A DNA stretch of 64,000 nucleotides from positions 13,776,157 through 13,840,156 of the forward strand of contig NC_044927.1 of assembly GCF_003576645.1 (NCBI RefSeq), in the 5' to 3' direction. The notes beneath the pieces are model-generated. The model saw only the letters and a program-made list of their open reading frames with translations. It did not search any database and was not told the origin of the DNA. The position numbers were made by a program, and so were the translations under genes. The stretch comes from Ipomoea triloba. Its lineage: Eukaryota > Streptophyta > Magnoliopsida > Solanales > Convolvulaceae. Below are positions 54,935-64,000 of this stretch, in pieces (position 1 is the stretch's first letter; every line of letters starts with the position of its first letter).

Positions 54935-55100
54935 GTTTTTTACAAATGTACAAGCTTCTCCTTATATAGAGGGGAGAAGAAGAACCTAGAACTACCTTTA
55001 CAGCTGTCTACTACTATTTACATTATTGACACACCGAAGATAAGATGTAATCTTATCTCATATCTTCGGTCAAAGTGACAGAAAGATAAGGAATCTTAAC
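54935..55100 (-). promoter_or_regulatory. Pararetroviral promoter, copy 3
   Basis: TATATAAG on the minus strand at 54968-54961, with the same GATAAG and stem-loop surroundings as the other two copies. Confidence 0.7.
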
Positions 55101-55206
55101 TCCTTATCTCATGGTCAAAAAGTGTACAGCAAAAGTGGTACAGTTAAAGAAAAGTTGAAAGGGACAGGCCCCCTTATCTTAGCCAAAGTAAAGTAGAGAT
55201 GTCTTC

Positions 55207-55604
55207 TCAAGTTATATTCATATCTTCTGATTCGGAAGAAGACAAAGTTCTTGGCAGTACTCTCCTGATCCTTCTCTTGTAGGAGTTGACAAGTCTTGGA
55301 TTGGAGTGAGTGACTTCAAATGGAAAAAAGTATCTTGATCCTATGCTTGGATCACAGTAGATTTTCCCTTGGGAATCTTCTCTAAGTATGTTTTTGTTGG
55401 CAAATCTGTATTTTGTCCAGTTGAAGTTTTCAGCAAGTATCTTGGCTCTGGCCTGGTCAAGTTGTATTTCCATTGTTTCTTCCAGTTTCAAGGCCTTGGG
55501 ATGTTGGTGTTCTGGTTCGAAGTCCTTGTATTCATCATCCACCTTATGGAAGTTCACTTCTAGTAAATGATATGCAGGTTTATTTTCTTTGAAGTCTGGG
55601 TAAG
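55207..55604 (-). pseudogene. Probable transactivator C-terminal piece, copy 3
   Basis: Open over 116 codons to the stop at 55207. It differs from copies 1 and 2 by many substitutions, e.g. 'KDFEPEHQ' against 'KDFETEHQ' and 'YRFANKN' against 'FKFANKN', and a different 3' end. It therefore derives from a distinct viral lineage or allele. Truncated 5' at the (TA)n tract. Confidence 0.75.
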
Positions 55605-55606
55605 TT

Positions 55607-55690
<84 letters not shown>

Positions 55691-56374
55691 GAAAATAATT
55701 AAAAAAAATTGTTTTAAATATATTTTAATAAGAGTTAAATAAACAAAAATAATTAACTTATATCCTTAAAAAAAATATAGATGATACCCAAATTTTATAA
55801 TTATTTATTAATAAGAATTTATCTTCTTGTTATATTTAAAGGTTGAAATAATACAATACATACGTACCCTTAAATGTCATTTTACATTCAATCAGCTACT
55901 AGTAAACAGCTAATTTACCAAATAATTTTTTTATAACCAGCTAATAAACCAGTTGGTCAAACCAGTTAACGCAATCAGTCATCAACTACTAGCTAAATCA
56001 ATTAGCTATCAGCCTTTTGCCAAACACCCCCTATATGTTTGAACTTTGAATTGCTATTTTGTTATATAATGTTTAGATTTTTTATATGAATTATGTAATA
56101 GTATGTTCGAAAAATTTAAGAAATGTTAAAATTTGGGAATCTAAAACCGAATCGAAAACCGAACCAAATTAAATCAAAACCGAACTTTAATGTTAAACCG
56201 AATGGTTTAATTTTTTTAAAACTGAAAAACCGAAACCTAAAACACCCCCCATATATATTAGTGTTAAAATTATACATATTAGTTTTAAATTATACAGAGT
56301 ACTAAATTGTAGAGACTAGTTTGACTCAATCTTGTGTGCTGAGAAATATATATAAATAAAATTTTTTATCAATA
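55605..56374. other. (TA)n tract and flank, copy 2; spacer before the tRNA
   Basis: 55610-55688 is TA microsatellite, then the same AT-rich, MITE-like and CCGAAC-rich sequence as 53440-53963, continuing into unique spacer. No gene. Confidence 0.6.
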
Positions 56375-56448
56375 GCTCTTGTAGCTCAGTTGGTTAGAGC
56401 ACCGCTTTAGTAAGTGGGAGGTCTTGAGTTCGACTCTCAATGAGAGCA
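56375..56448 (+). tRNA. tRNA-Thr (AGT), with an imperfect anticodon stem
   Basis: 74 nt. The acceptor arms GCTCTTG / TGAGAGC pair, the D arm is GCTCAGTTGGTTAGAGC, the anticodon loop is TTAGTAA (anticodon AGT), and the T arm is TTGAGTTCGACTCTCAA. The A box (TAGCTCAGTTGG) and B box (GTTCGACTC) are intact. Two central pairs of the anticodon stem (CCGCT / GTGGG) do not match, so it may be a damaged copy. A run of seven T follows. No intron, as expected for tRNA-Thr. Confidence 0.85.
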
Positions 56449-56458
56449 TTGTGTTGAA

Positions 56459-56465
56459 TTTTTTT
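56459..56465 (+). terminator. Pol III terminator of the tRNA gene
   Basis: Seven consecutive T, 11 nt after the tRNA 3' end. Confidence 0.8.
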
Positions 56466-56804
56466 GGCTCATGCATGCTGTGAATCTCAATAACCAGTTG
56501 CAATATAAGCATATTTTATTTGATATGTATTAAAAATCCTTATCTGATTAGCCAGCCAATTGCAAACATTCAAGATTCCAAAATTTCATTGTGTGAACAA
56601 CTCTTAAACAAAAAAATTAAAATAGAATTATAGGATTACAGATGACAACATAAATATATGCTGAGCAAAAAGCTCTTGTTAAACCAGTCATGCTAGTTGC
56701 CTAGTTCTCATCAAAACATCAATGTAAACAAAGAGTTACACAAGCCTATGTATAATGTATATTGATAACTTGACTTCTCTGCTGATTCAAAGAGGCTGGC
56801 ATGC

Positions 56805-59208
56805 TTACTGTTTGATGTTCCACTTGTGAGATGATCGTGGCCCAGTTGATATGCCTTCATAGTATTCGCTGGCAAGCTTTCCCTTGTTCCATTCCTTGAC
56901 AAAGTCCAAGAATAAATCATGTGCAGCCTCAGACGAAAGATCCATGAAAAACAGATTCTTCTTTTCCTTCAGCCAGGCCGCAAACTCATTGTTCTTTGAG
57001 AAATAGTCATCCTTTGTCAGTTCTTCAAACTTTAACTTCTGAGAGGAAGCATGGAGAAGAAAGGGTCAAACAGAAATGTAAGGCTGAACAAATCTTACCA
57101 GAAGAAATATGAGAACTACTACACTAATTGAAGATGGAAAGAAATAGAATTGCAGCAAATCAAGTTTACAACATAGGGTGCAAAGTCCAGAGAGCATCAC
57201 TGGCTTGGTAAAATAAAATGAAAACTCAAGATTCTCATGATTGATGCATTAAGGGTTAGTCATAGCATAAGCAGCAGAAGATTCAGAAGTGCTTGTGCTG
57301 GCTTCATGGATCTTTGTGGCAAAAGATATGTAGAATAGAAAGGAATTAAAGTTATGAGATGCTAGAATAGATAGGCATTAATCTAAAGAATATCATTATG
57401 AAGAAATGAGAAAAATCTGGACTGTCCTACAGTTGTAAACAATCCTAGACAAAAACAGAAATGTGTGAACAGCAAAAGTACAGGGAAAACAATCTAGGAA
57501 TTCCAGAGAGAAGTTTTCAGCAATACCCTGAAAAAGGCTCAATTCAGAATTCAGATTTAATGTAAAAAGAACATTATAAAGGTTTTAGACTCAATACTTC
57601 AAAAGATCAATTCTAGGGCATTTAAAAAAGGGACTCGAACTTAAGAAACTACTACTAATTTAAGCAGTTGGAACTCCAAAATCACCAGCATGCCATTGAC
57701 ACTCATAGGAAGTAATCAGAGATTCAGAAGTCTCTAAAACTATGAATAACTCATAATTTAGAAAAATATGCTCCTAAACTGAACCAAGTACATCACAATG
57801 TAAATGTAATACTTATTAACATCGAGGGTTAGATTTTGTATAAATGGCCACCAATAGTGTTAGCACACCAACAGTGACAAACATAAATCCTATTTGACAC
57901 AATAGGAGACCAGAGGAGTCCGGAGGGCAATTCAAGATTTCATTTTCAATCAAACTGAAAGCAGAGGATGGGTCTAGCAACATTTTTATCCAATAGGACT
58001 GCTTATATGTTTATGGTCTAAAAAGTTAGTTCAAGCGATAAACAGAAATGCAAGACAAGTAGGGAGTTTATTTTCTGTTCATTTCAACTGCAAACGTGTT
58101 TTAGAATGCTGAACTTTTCTAGTGATAGGAATAGAAAGAGAACTCACTGAGGAATCCTTATGCTTGTGGCTTTTACTTTTATGCTTTTCTCCTGACTTCT
58201 CTGAAATGATATCATTGATCAGTATGACTATGACTTCTTTCAAACCACACATCACCAATTCATAGGAGAATAATTTAATTTAAGCATACATGAACCATAG
58301 TACAAAATTGGAACTTTTTTCTAACTCATAATAGCTGTATAGGCATCAAGTCTATTATAAAAGGTACTCACAATATCAATGTGCACAGTCAATAAACGGA
58401 AGGCATGTTAACAAAGTAAGGGAACTCCAAAAGGAATTTCAAGTGAATAGATTATATAGCAGAAACACATCAATGTTCAGCAAAGGAATTGCAATAAGAA
58501 GAACTACACCCTCAATCCCTCATACAGCAGCAAATTAAATTTACAATTTTCTGAAGACATTTAACATAAACTGCAAATCTGAAAGCACATTATGGAAAAG
58601 ATAAAAAGGAAAAGGAGAAGTCATAGTTATGAGAAACACCTATAAGAACCAGTTAAGAAACCTATTCTAACTTTTTGCATTAGGAAAAAAATAACCTAAA
58701 CTATACCTGACCAACCATCAAAATAATCTCAAGTCATTTTATAAGCTGTGATGACCAGCAACTAATTGCAATGTACCAATTGTAGAGAAACAAAGAGCTA
58801 AATATTAAGCCGCAAATGAGCAGAAAGTGATATGAAATTTCAATTCATGATCAAGAACTGCGGCTTCAACAATTGTATAATGCCTTATTGTTATCAAAAT
58901 TCACAATAACAAGTAAACACTAGACCTTTATCAGAGCGGCGTTTGGAAGATTTATGAGATTTATGCTTCTTCTCCTTCCTGGAACCGTCCTTCTTTTCCC
59001 TCTTTCCCTCTCTCTCGTCTTCCTCACTTCTATGTCGTTTCCTCTTCACTTCATCTGTTCACATGGCACAAATTCTACGTGAATACAATAACTTACTATG
59101 CAAACACCGCACCGCCGGGGACGGCGGAGAAGAGATGTGAAAGGGAGGACCTCGTTGCGGAGAAGAAGGTTCTGAGCTTCTTCTGTGTTTCTTCTTCTCG
59201 GTGCCCAT
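56805..59208 (-). CDS. SCI1: SCI1-like (style/stigma cell-cycle inhibitor 1) nuclear protein
   Basis: SCI1 is a small plant nuclear protein reported to restrain cell proliferation in the upper pistil. Four exons fit: 59208-59151 (ATG, Lys-rich start), 59054-58926 ('EVKRKRHRSEEDEREGKREK', 'KEKKHKSHKSSKRRS'), 58200-58148 ('EKSGEKHKSKSHKHKDSS') and 57038-56805. The last exon holds the diagnostic C-terminus: 'DDYFSKNNEFAAWLKEKK', 'LFLDFVKEWNKGKL', 'YYEGISTGPRSSH', 'WNIKQ'. Total about 157 residues, the usual length. Phases agree (1, 1, 0). The donor of intron 1 is uncertain. CGAG|GTCC gives a roughly 96-nt intron. A better-looking GTAAGT at 59096 would leave only 42 nt. The basic repeats are nuclear-localisation-like. 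A partial second copy starts at 63743. Confidence 0.88.
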
Positions 59209-59354
59209 TTTGCTTTCTCCTACAAATCGAGCTCCGCTTTTGCTTTGAGAGCGAAGAAGACAAGTTGTAGTAATCTTTGGGTTGGATTAGATATTCTATA
59301 TTGGGCCAGAGCCTACATTATTCAAACAGTCTGGGCCCAGTACGATAAAAATGG
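59209..59354. other. Upstream flank of the SCI1-like gene
   Basis: Short region between the SCI1-like start codon and the MULE end; it should contain that gene's leader and core promoter. No clear TATA box. Confidence 0.35.
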
Positions 59355-61318
59355 CAATTTATACCGTGCACCGTGGTGGACGTAGCAATGTGCACCACGA
59401 CCTTAAACGGCGCCGTATTGAGCATTGTGAATTAACTGGAAGTTTTTTTGGAAATCACGTTTCCGTTTCCTCCGTTAACTTCCAATTATATATAAATAAT
59501 AATAAATAAAAAAAACAGTGAATTGTTTATGGCGGTTATGGCGATTTTCTTCTCCGCCATGTGAACTCACAACTAACAAATATACAGTCGTAGCTATTGG
59601 ATTCTCAGGCATTAGGATATAGAAGACGTCAATTCGCAGCAGGAGGTTGTTGCGACGGAAGAATTCGATGCTCCGGTTGGATTGACTAATTCAGACGATC
59701 GTAATCCAGGTTTTTTATGTTTGATTTTGCGATTTTGTTTGTGTTTATGAAAATAATTGAATTCGTATATAATATTCGTGTGTTTGGATTATATGATACT
59801 AGTTATAGGATTGTTTCTGATACAACTATTCGATTGGAAAGGTAGGGTGAGTTTTGTGTATTTGTGTGGATATTATGTGTATTCTTTGAATGAATTGTGA
59901 GTATTTCAGGCCAGGTTTCTGTGTATTCATTGTAGTGGTATGTAAAACAGAGGGTGTATTGTGTTTTGTGTAGCGAATGTTAGTGAGGTGGATTTTGTGT
60001 GTTTTTGTGAATATTTTGTGTATTCTTTGAATCCAGTCTGTGTATTTTGGACATAGAGTTTGTGTATTCATGTTAGTTGTACTGTAAACACAGGGTGATG
60101 TGTTTTTGTATTTTGGTTTTTCTATACTCTGTGTATTCCTTTTATACACTATGTGTATTATAGGCATGTATTTTGTGTATTCATTGTAGGGGTACTTAAA
60201 CACTGTGTTTTTGCAGCTGATCAGGATTTGTTAGGGTTGTCAGTGAGTTCTATTGATGAAGCATATGAGGTTTATAATGATTATACTTTCAGGCTAGGTT
60301 TTAGTGTGAGGAGGGGTAAGCAAAGATATAGTGCTGGTACAAAAAAAATTGAAGATGAAGGAGTTTAATTGTTCAAAGTCTGGGTTTAAAAGGGTTTTAA
60401 GAAAGGGAAGTTATTCAAAAGTTGATGTATGGACATGTCGTTCTGCATCTGTTCAATTTGATTTAGATGGGAATGGGATGTGGACTGTGACAAAGCACCA
60501 GAAGCTTCATAATCATGAGTTTGTTCCAACGACTAAGAGTTATCTTCTACGGTCACATAGATCAGTGTCTACAAATCATCTTTCCTATCTAAAGGATTTG
60601 AAGAAGAGCGGTGTTTCTGTGGCGGATGGTTTACGGTTTCTTAAAACACAATCAGGGGGGTCACCACTTGTTGGTTTTACAAGCAGGGATGCATATAACT
60701 CGTTGTGCACTGATGTATTGAACAATTTGGATGGAACCGACTCAAACACATTAAATGAAATATTTAGACAAAGGTAGTCAAGTGAGAAGGATTTTTTCTT
60801 TGATTTTGAAGTGGATGATGCGTCAAGGTTGTGCAGTTTTTTTTTGGAGAGATGGGAAAATGGTGCTAGACTATGAATTGTTTGGAGATTTGTTAGTTCA
60901 CGATACGACGTATCGTACTAACAAATATGATATGAATTGTGGTCCATTTGTTGGTATGAACCATCATTGTATGAACTTCATGTTTGGATATGATTTTTTG
61001 TTGAACGATAGGATTGAGTCGTTCGTATGGTTGTTTAGGTCATTTTTAAGATCAATGAATGGGAAAAGTCCCCAAAGCATAATGACCGATCAATGCGCTG
61101 CTATAGCTGCTGCTATTTCCCAAGTTTTTCCAAGCTCAAGACATCGCCTATGTATATGGCATATTGGTGAGAATTCAAAGAAGCACATCAAGGGATTAAG
61201 AAATCAAAAAGCTTTTCTAGACATATTCAATTGTTTGTTGAAACATACCGATACAGAAGCAGAGTTTGAGCTTTATTGGACAAGGTATGCTTTCATTAAA
61301 CATTATGTCTATCGGTGA
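59355..61318 (+). mobile_element. Mutator-like element, 5' end and coding remnant
   Basis: The left end 'caatttataccgtgcaccgt' with nested 'gtgcaccac' resembles the inverted ends of the MITE at 32789-33334. A leader with many 'gtgtatt' words (59830-60200) and a FAR1-type transposase follow. No matching right end is found before the gap at 62693, so the element is truncated or its end is unassembled. Confidence 0.65.
60217..61318 (+). pseudogene. FAR1/MULE transposase, broken
   Basis: An exon begins after TTTTTGCAG at 60216. Features in order: FAR1-type DNA-binding start 'SIDEAYEVYNDYTFRLGFSV'; 'VDVWTCRSASVQFDL'; 'KLHNHEFVP'; then the MULE core 'FFWRDGKMVLDYELFGDLLV', 'DTTYRTNKYDMNCGPFVGMN', 'IMTDQCAAIAAAISQVFPSS' and 'RLCIWHI', giving the catalytic D residues. 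Breaks are a frameshift at an A run near 60345-60352, an in-frame TAG at 60775-60777 and a frameshift at a T run near 60838-60846. The frame ends at a possible splice donor AAG|GTATGC near 61284. Related domesticated proteins (FHY3/FAR1/FRS) are transcription factors; the breaks and MULE end argue for a dead transposon. Confidence 0.88.
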
Positions 61319-61662
61319 TGGTATTTATGTTTACTTAGTTATAGTATTCTGTGTATTATACTTTTCCCAATTCCTTACCTTAGTATACAGAGTTGGCAAT
61401 ACTCACCCAGATTATGTGTATGAGTTAATACCTTCAATGGTCCTTCGAGTATTAACGATATACCAGTGGTAGTCCCTCGTCTTTAAAACGACCACGAATC
61501 GTCCTCCATCTTTTTAAAATTAACCACTCGTGGTCCTCCGTTAACTTTTCTGTCAAAAGGGAGTTAAGTTAGAGGGCAAAAGTGTACTTTCACCATTATT
61601 TCTTTGTTCCTCCTACGTTGACTTCTCTTCCCACAGCCTCTAACCAGCTCCTCACCCTGGTT
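61319..61662. other. Repeat with opposed 'gtggt' words, duplicated later
   Basis: 'ccagtggtagtccctcgtct', 'ttaaccactcgtggtcctcc' and 'ttaacttttctgtcaaaagg' suggest a small non-coding transposon. 61420-61656 recurs identically at 63481-63717, between assembly gaps. Confidence 0.5.
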
Positions 61663-61909
61663 TAATTTCCATCCAGATGCCGCAGCTTTCGTCACTACAA
61701 TCGCACCTGGGGATAAAATCGTGCTTGTTGACGAGTAAATGGAGAGTGCACAGGCTAGCGGCCGCGGTGGAGCAAATGAGGTTCTGTACGATACAAAAGT
61801 AGGGTTTGCATTCTTGACCATGAGCTGTGTTGAAGATTACAACGCTGTCATTGAAAATCTTGATGAAAGAGTGTTTGAAGCAATTTCCGGTTTGCAAGCT
61901 AGATATTGA
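61663..61909 (+). pseudogene. Fragment of an RRM (chloroplast RNP/PSRP2-like) gene
   Basis: A 56-codon frame from ATG 61739 contains 'EVLYDTKVGFAFLTMSCVED' and 'YNAVIENLDERVF'. This resembles the RNP1 region and following helix of chloroplast RNA-binding proteins (consensus ...GFGFVTM...). The preceding frame with 'PDAAAFVTT' and 'GDKIVLVDE' may belong to it, separated by a stop. Only one partial RRM is present, so it is a gene fragment. Assignment to a particular family member is tentative. Confidence 0.4.
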
Positions 61910-62260
61910 AAACAATTTCTAAAACTCTACTGCAAATTTTTATTTCTTTTTTTGTATTGAACTATACTTTTTCTAATCTCCAGTAACAACAAACAGTTCC
62001 CATCTATATACCACCAAAGGAGCAAATCATCCACCATCAATCTTTCAGAGTATTTTTTTTTTAAATAAAAATATAGAATTGTATAATGGGATCAATGTCT
62101 GACTCTAAATTCATATTACATCCATATACTAGGGAAAATATGTAATAGAGATGAAATTCTATAGAGGCTCTCCTCAAACTCTATCATATCAAATGAAGTT
62201 CTAAAGAAATTTTGTTAGGAACTCGAAAAATAAGACTCTGCCCAGCTCCATTCCAAGTGA
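61910..62260. other. Spacer and probable 3' flank of the OST5 gene
   Basis: AT-rich, no open frame of note. The right part should hold the OST5 gene's 3' untranslated region on the minus strand. Confidence 0.4.
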
Positions 62261-62497
62261 TCAAACAAAAACTCCCAAGGCAAGTAGTAAGAACAACGAT
62301 CCAAAACCCATGAATACAGATGCCACAGACGCTATGGTAAGCTCCTTTGCGAGGCTGCGGTTCTTCCTAGAAGAAGTAGCTTCATAGATGAAGAAGGAAG
62401 CAGTGACGACGAGGCCAACGGCAATCATGAAGAAGGCTAGGGTTGGATACATCGATACCGGAACCGGGCTCGAGATCGGTTTCGCTGATTGAGCCAT
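62261..62497 (-). CDS. OST5/TMEM258-type subunit of oligosaccharyltransferase
   Basis: 78 residues from ATG 62497 (an upstream in-frame TTG is not a start) to TGA. This protein is a small accessory subunit of the ER oligosaccharyltransferase that transfers N-glycans from dolichol to nascent proteins. 'KPISSPVP' precedes membrane span 1 ('YPTLAFFMIAVGLVVTASFF', residues 18-37). A short loop 'IYEATSSRKNRSLAKE' and span 2 ('ASVASVFMGFGSLFLLLALG', 57-76) follow. Length and two-span layout match the Ost5 family exactly. No intron in the coding part. Appears intact. Confidence 0.92.
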   Translation of the reverse strand: MAQSAKPISSPVPVSMYPTLAFFMIAVGLVVTASFFIYEATSSRKNRSLAKELTIASVASVFMGFGSLFLLLALGVFV

Positions 62498-62692
62498 TTC
62501 TTTCTGGGAATCCAAAACGATTGACAGATCTCCACTCTTGTCAGACGATTGGCTCGCTAAGTCATTTCGAAGACTCTGTAGCTTTTACTAAGAGACAGAC
62601 TGGGAGCTGCAATCTTTCAGAGTATATTTGAATCTTTCAATTGAGTATTTCCTGAGACTCTGGGAGTAGGAAGCTTCACAAAGCTTGTATCT
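62498..62692. other. Upstream flank of the OST5 gene
   Basis: Leader and promoter region up to the gap. No clear TATA box seen. Confidence 0.35.
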
Positions 62693-63480
62693 NNNNNNNN
62701 NNNNNNNNNNNNNNNNNNNNNNNNNNNNNNNNNNNNNNNNNNNNNNNNNNNNNNNNNNNNNNNNNNNNNNNNNNNNNNNNNNNNNNNNNNNNNNNNNNNN
62801 NNNNNNNNNNNNNNNNNNNNNNNNNNNNNNNNNNNNNNNNNNNNNNNNNNNNNNNNNNNNNNNNNNNNNNNNNNNNNNNNNNNNNNNNNNNNNNNNNNNN
62901 NNNNNNNNNNNNNNNNNNNNNNNNNNNNNNNNNNNNNNNNNNNNNNNNNNNNNNNNNNNNNNNNNNNNNNNNNNNNNNNNNNNNNNNNNNNNNNNNNNNN
63001 NNNNNNNNNNNNNNNNNNNNNNNNNNNNNNNNNNNNNNNNNNNNNNNNNNNNNNNNNNNNNNNNNNNNNNNNNNNNNNNNNNNNNNNNNNNNNNNNNNNN
63101 NNNNNNNNNNNNNNNNNNNNNNNNNNNNNNNNNNNNNNNNNNNNNNNNNNNNNNNNNNNNNNNNNNNNNNNNNNNNNNNNNNNNNNNNNNNNNNNNNNNN
63201 NNNNNNNNNNNNNNNNNNNNNNNNNNNNNNNNNNNNNNNNNNNNNNNNNNNNNNNNNNNNNNNNNNNNNNNNNNNNNNNNNNNNNNNNNNNNNNNNNNNN
63301 NNNNNNNNNNNNNNNNNNNNNNNNNNNNNNNNNNNNNNNNNNNNNNNNNNNNNNNNNNNNNNNNNNNNNNNNNNNNNNNNNNNNNNNNNNNNNNNNNNNN
63401 NNNNNNNNNNNNNNNNNNNNNNNNNNNNNNNNNNNNNNNNNNNNNNNNNNNNNNNNNNNNNNNNNNNNNNNNNNNNNNNN
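62693..63480. other. Assembly gap (788 N)
   Basis: Unknown sequence. Open frames crossing it are meaningless. Confidence 0.98.
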
Positions 63481-63717
63481 ATGAGTTAATACCTTCAATG
63501 GTCCTTCGAGTATTAACGATATACCAGTGGTAGTCCCTCGTCTTTAAAACGACCACGAATCGTCCTCCATCTTTTTAAAATTAACCACTCGTGGTCCTCC
63601 GTTAACTTTTCTGTCAAAAGGGAGTTAAGTTAGAGGGCAAAAGTGTACTTTCACCATTATTTCTTTGTTCCTCCTACGTTGACTTCTCTTCCCACAGCCT
63701 CTAACCAGCTCCTCACC
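63481..63717. repeat. Second copy of 61420-61656
   Basis: 237 bp apparently identical to the earlier copy, bounded by gaps on both sides. Most likely a redundant contig scrap. Confidence 0.85.
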
Positions 63718-63742
63718 NNNNNNNNNNNNNNNNNNNNNNNNN
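63718..63742. other. Assembly gap of 25 N
   Basis: Fixed-size gap. Confidence 0.98.
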
Positions 63743-64000
63743 TAAAATAGAATTATAGGATTACAGATGACAACATAAATATATGCTGAGCAAAAGCTCT
63801 TGTTAAACCAGTCATGCTAGTTGCCTAGTTCTCATCAAAACATCAATGTAAACAAAGAGTTACACAAGCCTATGTATAATGTATATTGATAACTTGACTT
63901 CTCTGCTGATTCAAAGAGCTGGCATGCTTACTGTTGATGTTCCACTTGTGAGATGATCGTGGCCCAGTTGATATGCCTTCATAGTATTCGCTGGCAAGCT
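63743..64000 (-). pseudogene. Partial second copy of the SCI1-like last exon and 3' flank
   Basis: Matches 56620-56877 with three one-base deletions. One of them ('actgttgatg' for 'actgtttgatg') falls in the last codons and removes the normal stop register. It continues beyond the window. It could be a haplotype copy, a raw-read-quality contig or a real duplicate. Confidence 0.7.

Larger units (their letters stand above)
42589..55604. mobile_element. Endogenous pararetrovirus (Caulimoviridae-type), rearranged mosaic
   Basis: Reading frames recognisable by family are a 30K-type movement protein, a capsid with CCHC knuckle, an aspartic protease followed by RT with 'YIDDILVFS', and a viroplasmin-type transactivator. 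A 12-base tRNA-Met primer-binding site is present, along with three copies of a promoter and leader. Most lie on the minus strand, but the transactivator N-terminus (50970-51598) and one block (43097-44982) are inverted. RNase H is missing, several frames are shifted, and segments are duplicated. Nothing here is a complete genome. There is no integrase, as expected for the family. It is not assigned to a genus. Confidence 0.9.

Noticed and set aside
60217..61318. Domesticated FAR1-RELATED SEQUENCE transcription factor
   Set aside because: Two frameshifts, a TAG and a MULE terminus upstream fit a dead transposon better than a host gene.
62588..63556. Long open frames on both strands at 62.6-63.5 kb
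   Set aside because: They consist almost wholly of translated N; no sequence supports them.

Overview
This is nuclear DNA from a flowering plant, most likely a eudicot and probably an asterid. The evidence is intron-bearing genes with plant splice sites, a DCD-domain gene, an SCI1-type gene (a family first described in Nicotiana), plant LINE, Copia, Gypsy, Helitron, MULE and CACTA elements, and integrated Caulimoviridae-type pararetrovirus sequence. The species cannot be fixed from the sequence alone. Only four or five host genes lie in 64 kb; nearly all the rest is nested mobile DNA.

Layout. 1-4.97 kb: a DCD-domain gene on the minus strand, with nested tandem repeats in one intron. 4.98-29.1 kb: one L1-type LINE (minus) bounded by a 15-bp target duplication. 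It is split by a 16.8-kb Copia/Sirevirus-like retrotransposon (6198-22955, 5-bp duplication GTACT) and by the 5' part of a Ty3/Gypsy element (25985-28311). 29.1-40.7 kb: AT-rich nested DNA with two Helitrons, a Harbinger-like element holding a long inverted repeat, a MULE-type MITE, a SINE, and a solo LTR carrying a CACTA MITE. 40.7-42.6 kb: an LTR-like remnant holding sixteen copies of a 58-bp minisatellite. 42.6-55.6 kb: a rearranged mosaic of endogenous pararetrovirus pieces. It holds movement protein, capsid, protease-reverse transcriptase (no RNase H), transactivator, a promoter with leader (three copies), a tRNA-Met primer site, and a row of five tiny Tyr/Lys-rich reading frames. 56.4-59.2 kb: a tRNA-Thr and an SCI1-like gene. 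59.35-61.3 kb: a decayed FAR1/MULE transposase. 61.7-62.5 kb: an RRM-like fragment and an intact OST5/TMEM258 gene. The end is gaps and redundant fragments.

How the parts relate. The Copia element has 5' LTR, gag, pol, a small ORF, a large extra ORF, polypurine tract and 3' LTR. The extra ORF region appears almost three times because contig ends overlapping by about 2.1 kb were joined by a single N instead of being merged; corrected, it is one ORF of about 1,155 residues. The same overlap signature recurs at the 25-N gap in the viral region. The viral minus-strand genes are packed with stop/start overlaps typical of a polycistronic RNA. The order promoter - 183-residue ORF - primer site - small ORFs can be read from the pieces, but inversions and missing segments mean no single copy is complete. 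The most unusual content is the small-ORF cluster and the genome order of this pararetrovirus, followed by the extra ORF and the dispersed TCTCGA motif of the Copia element.
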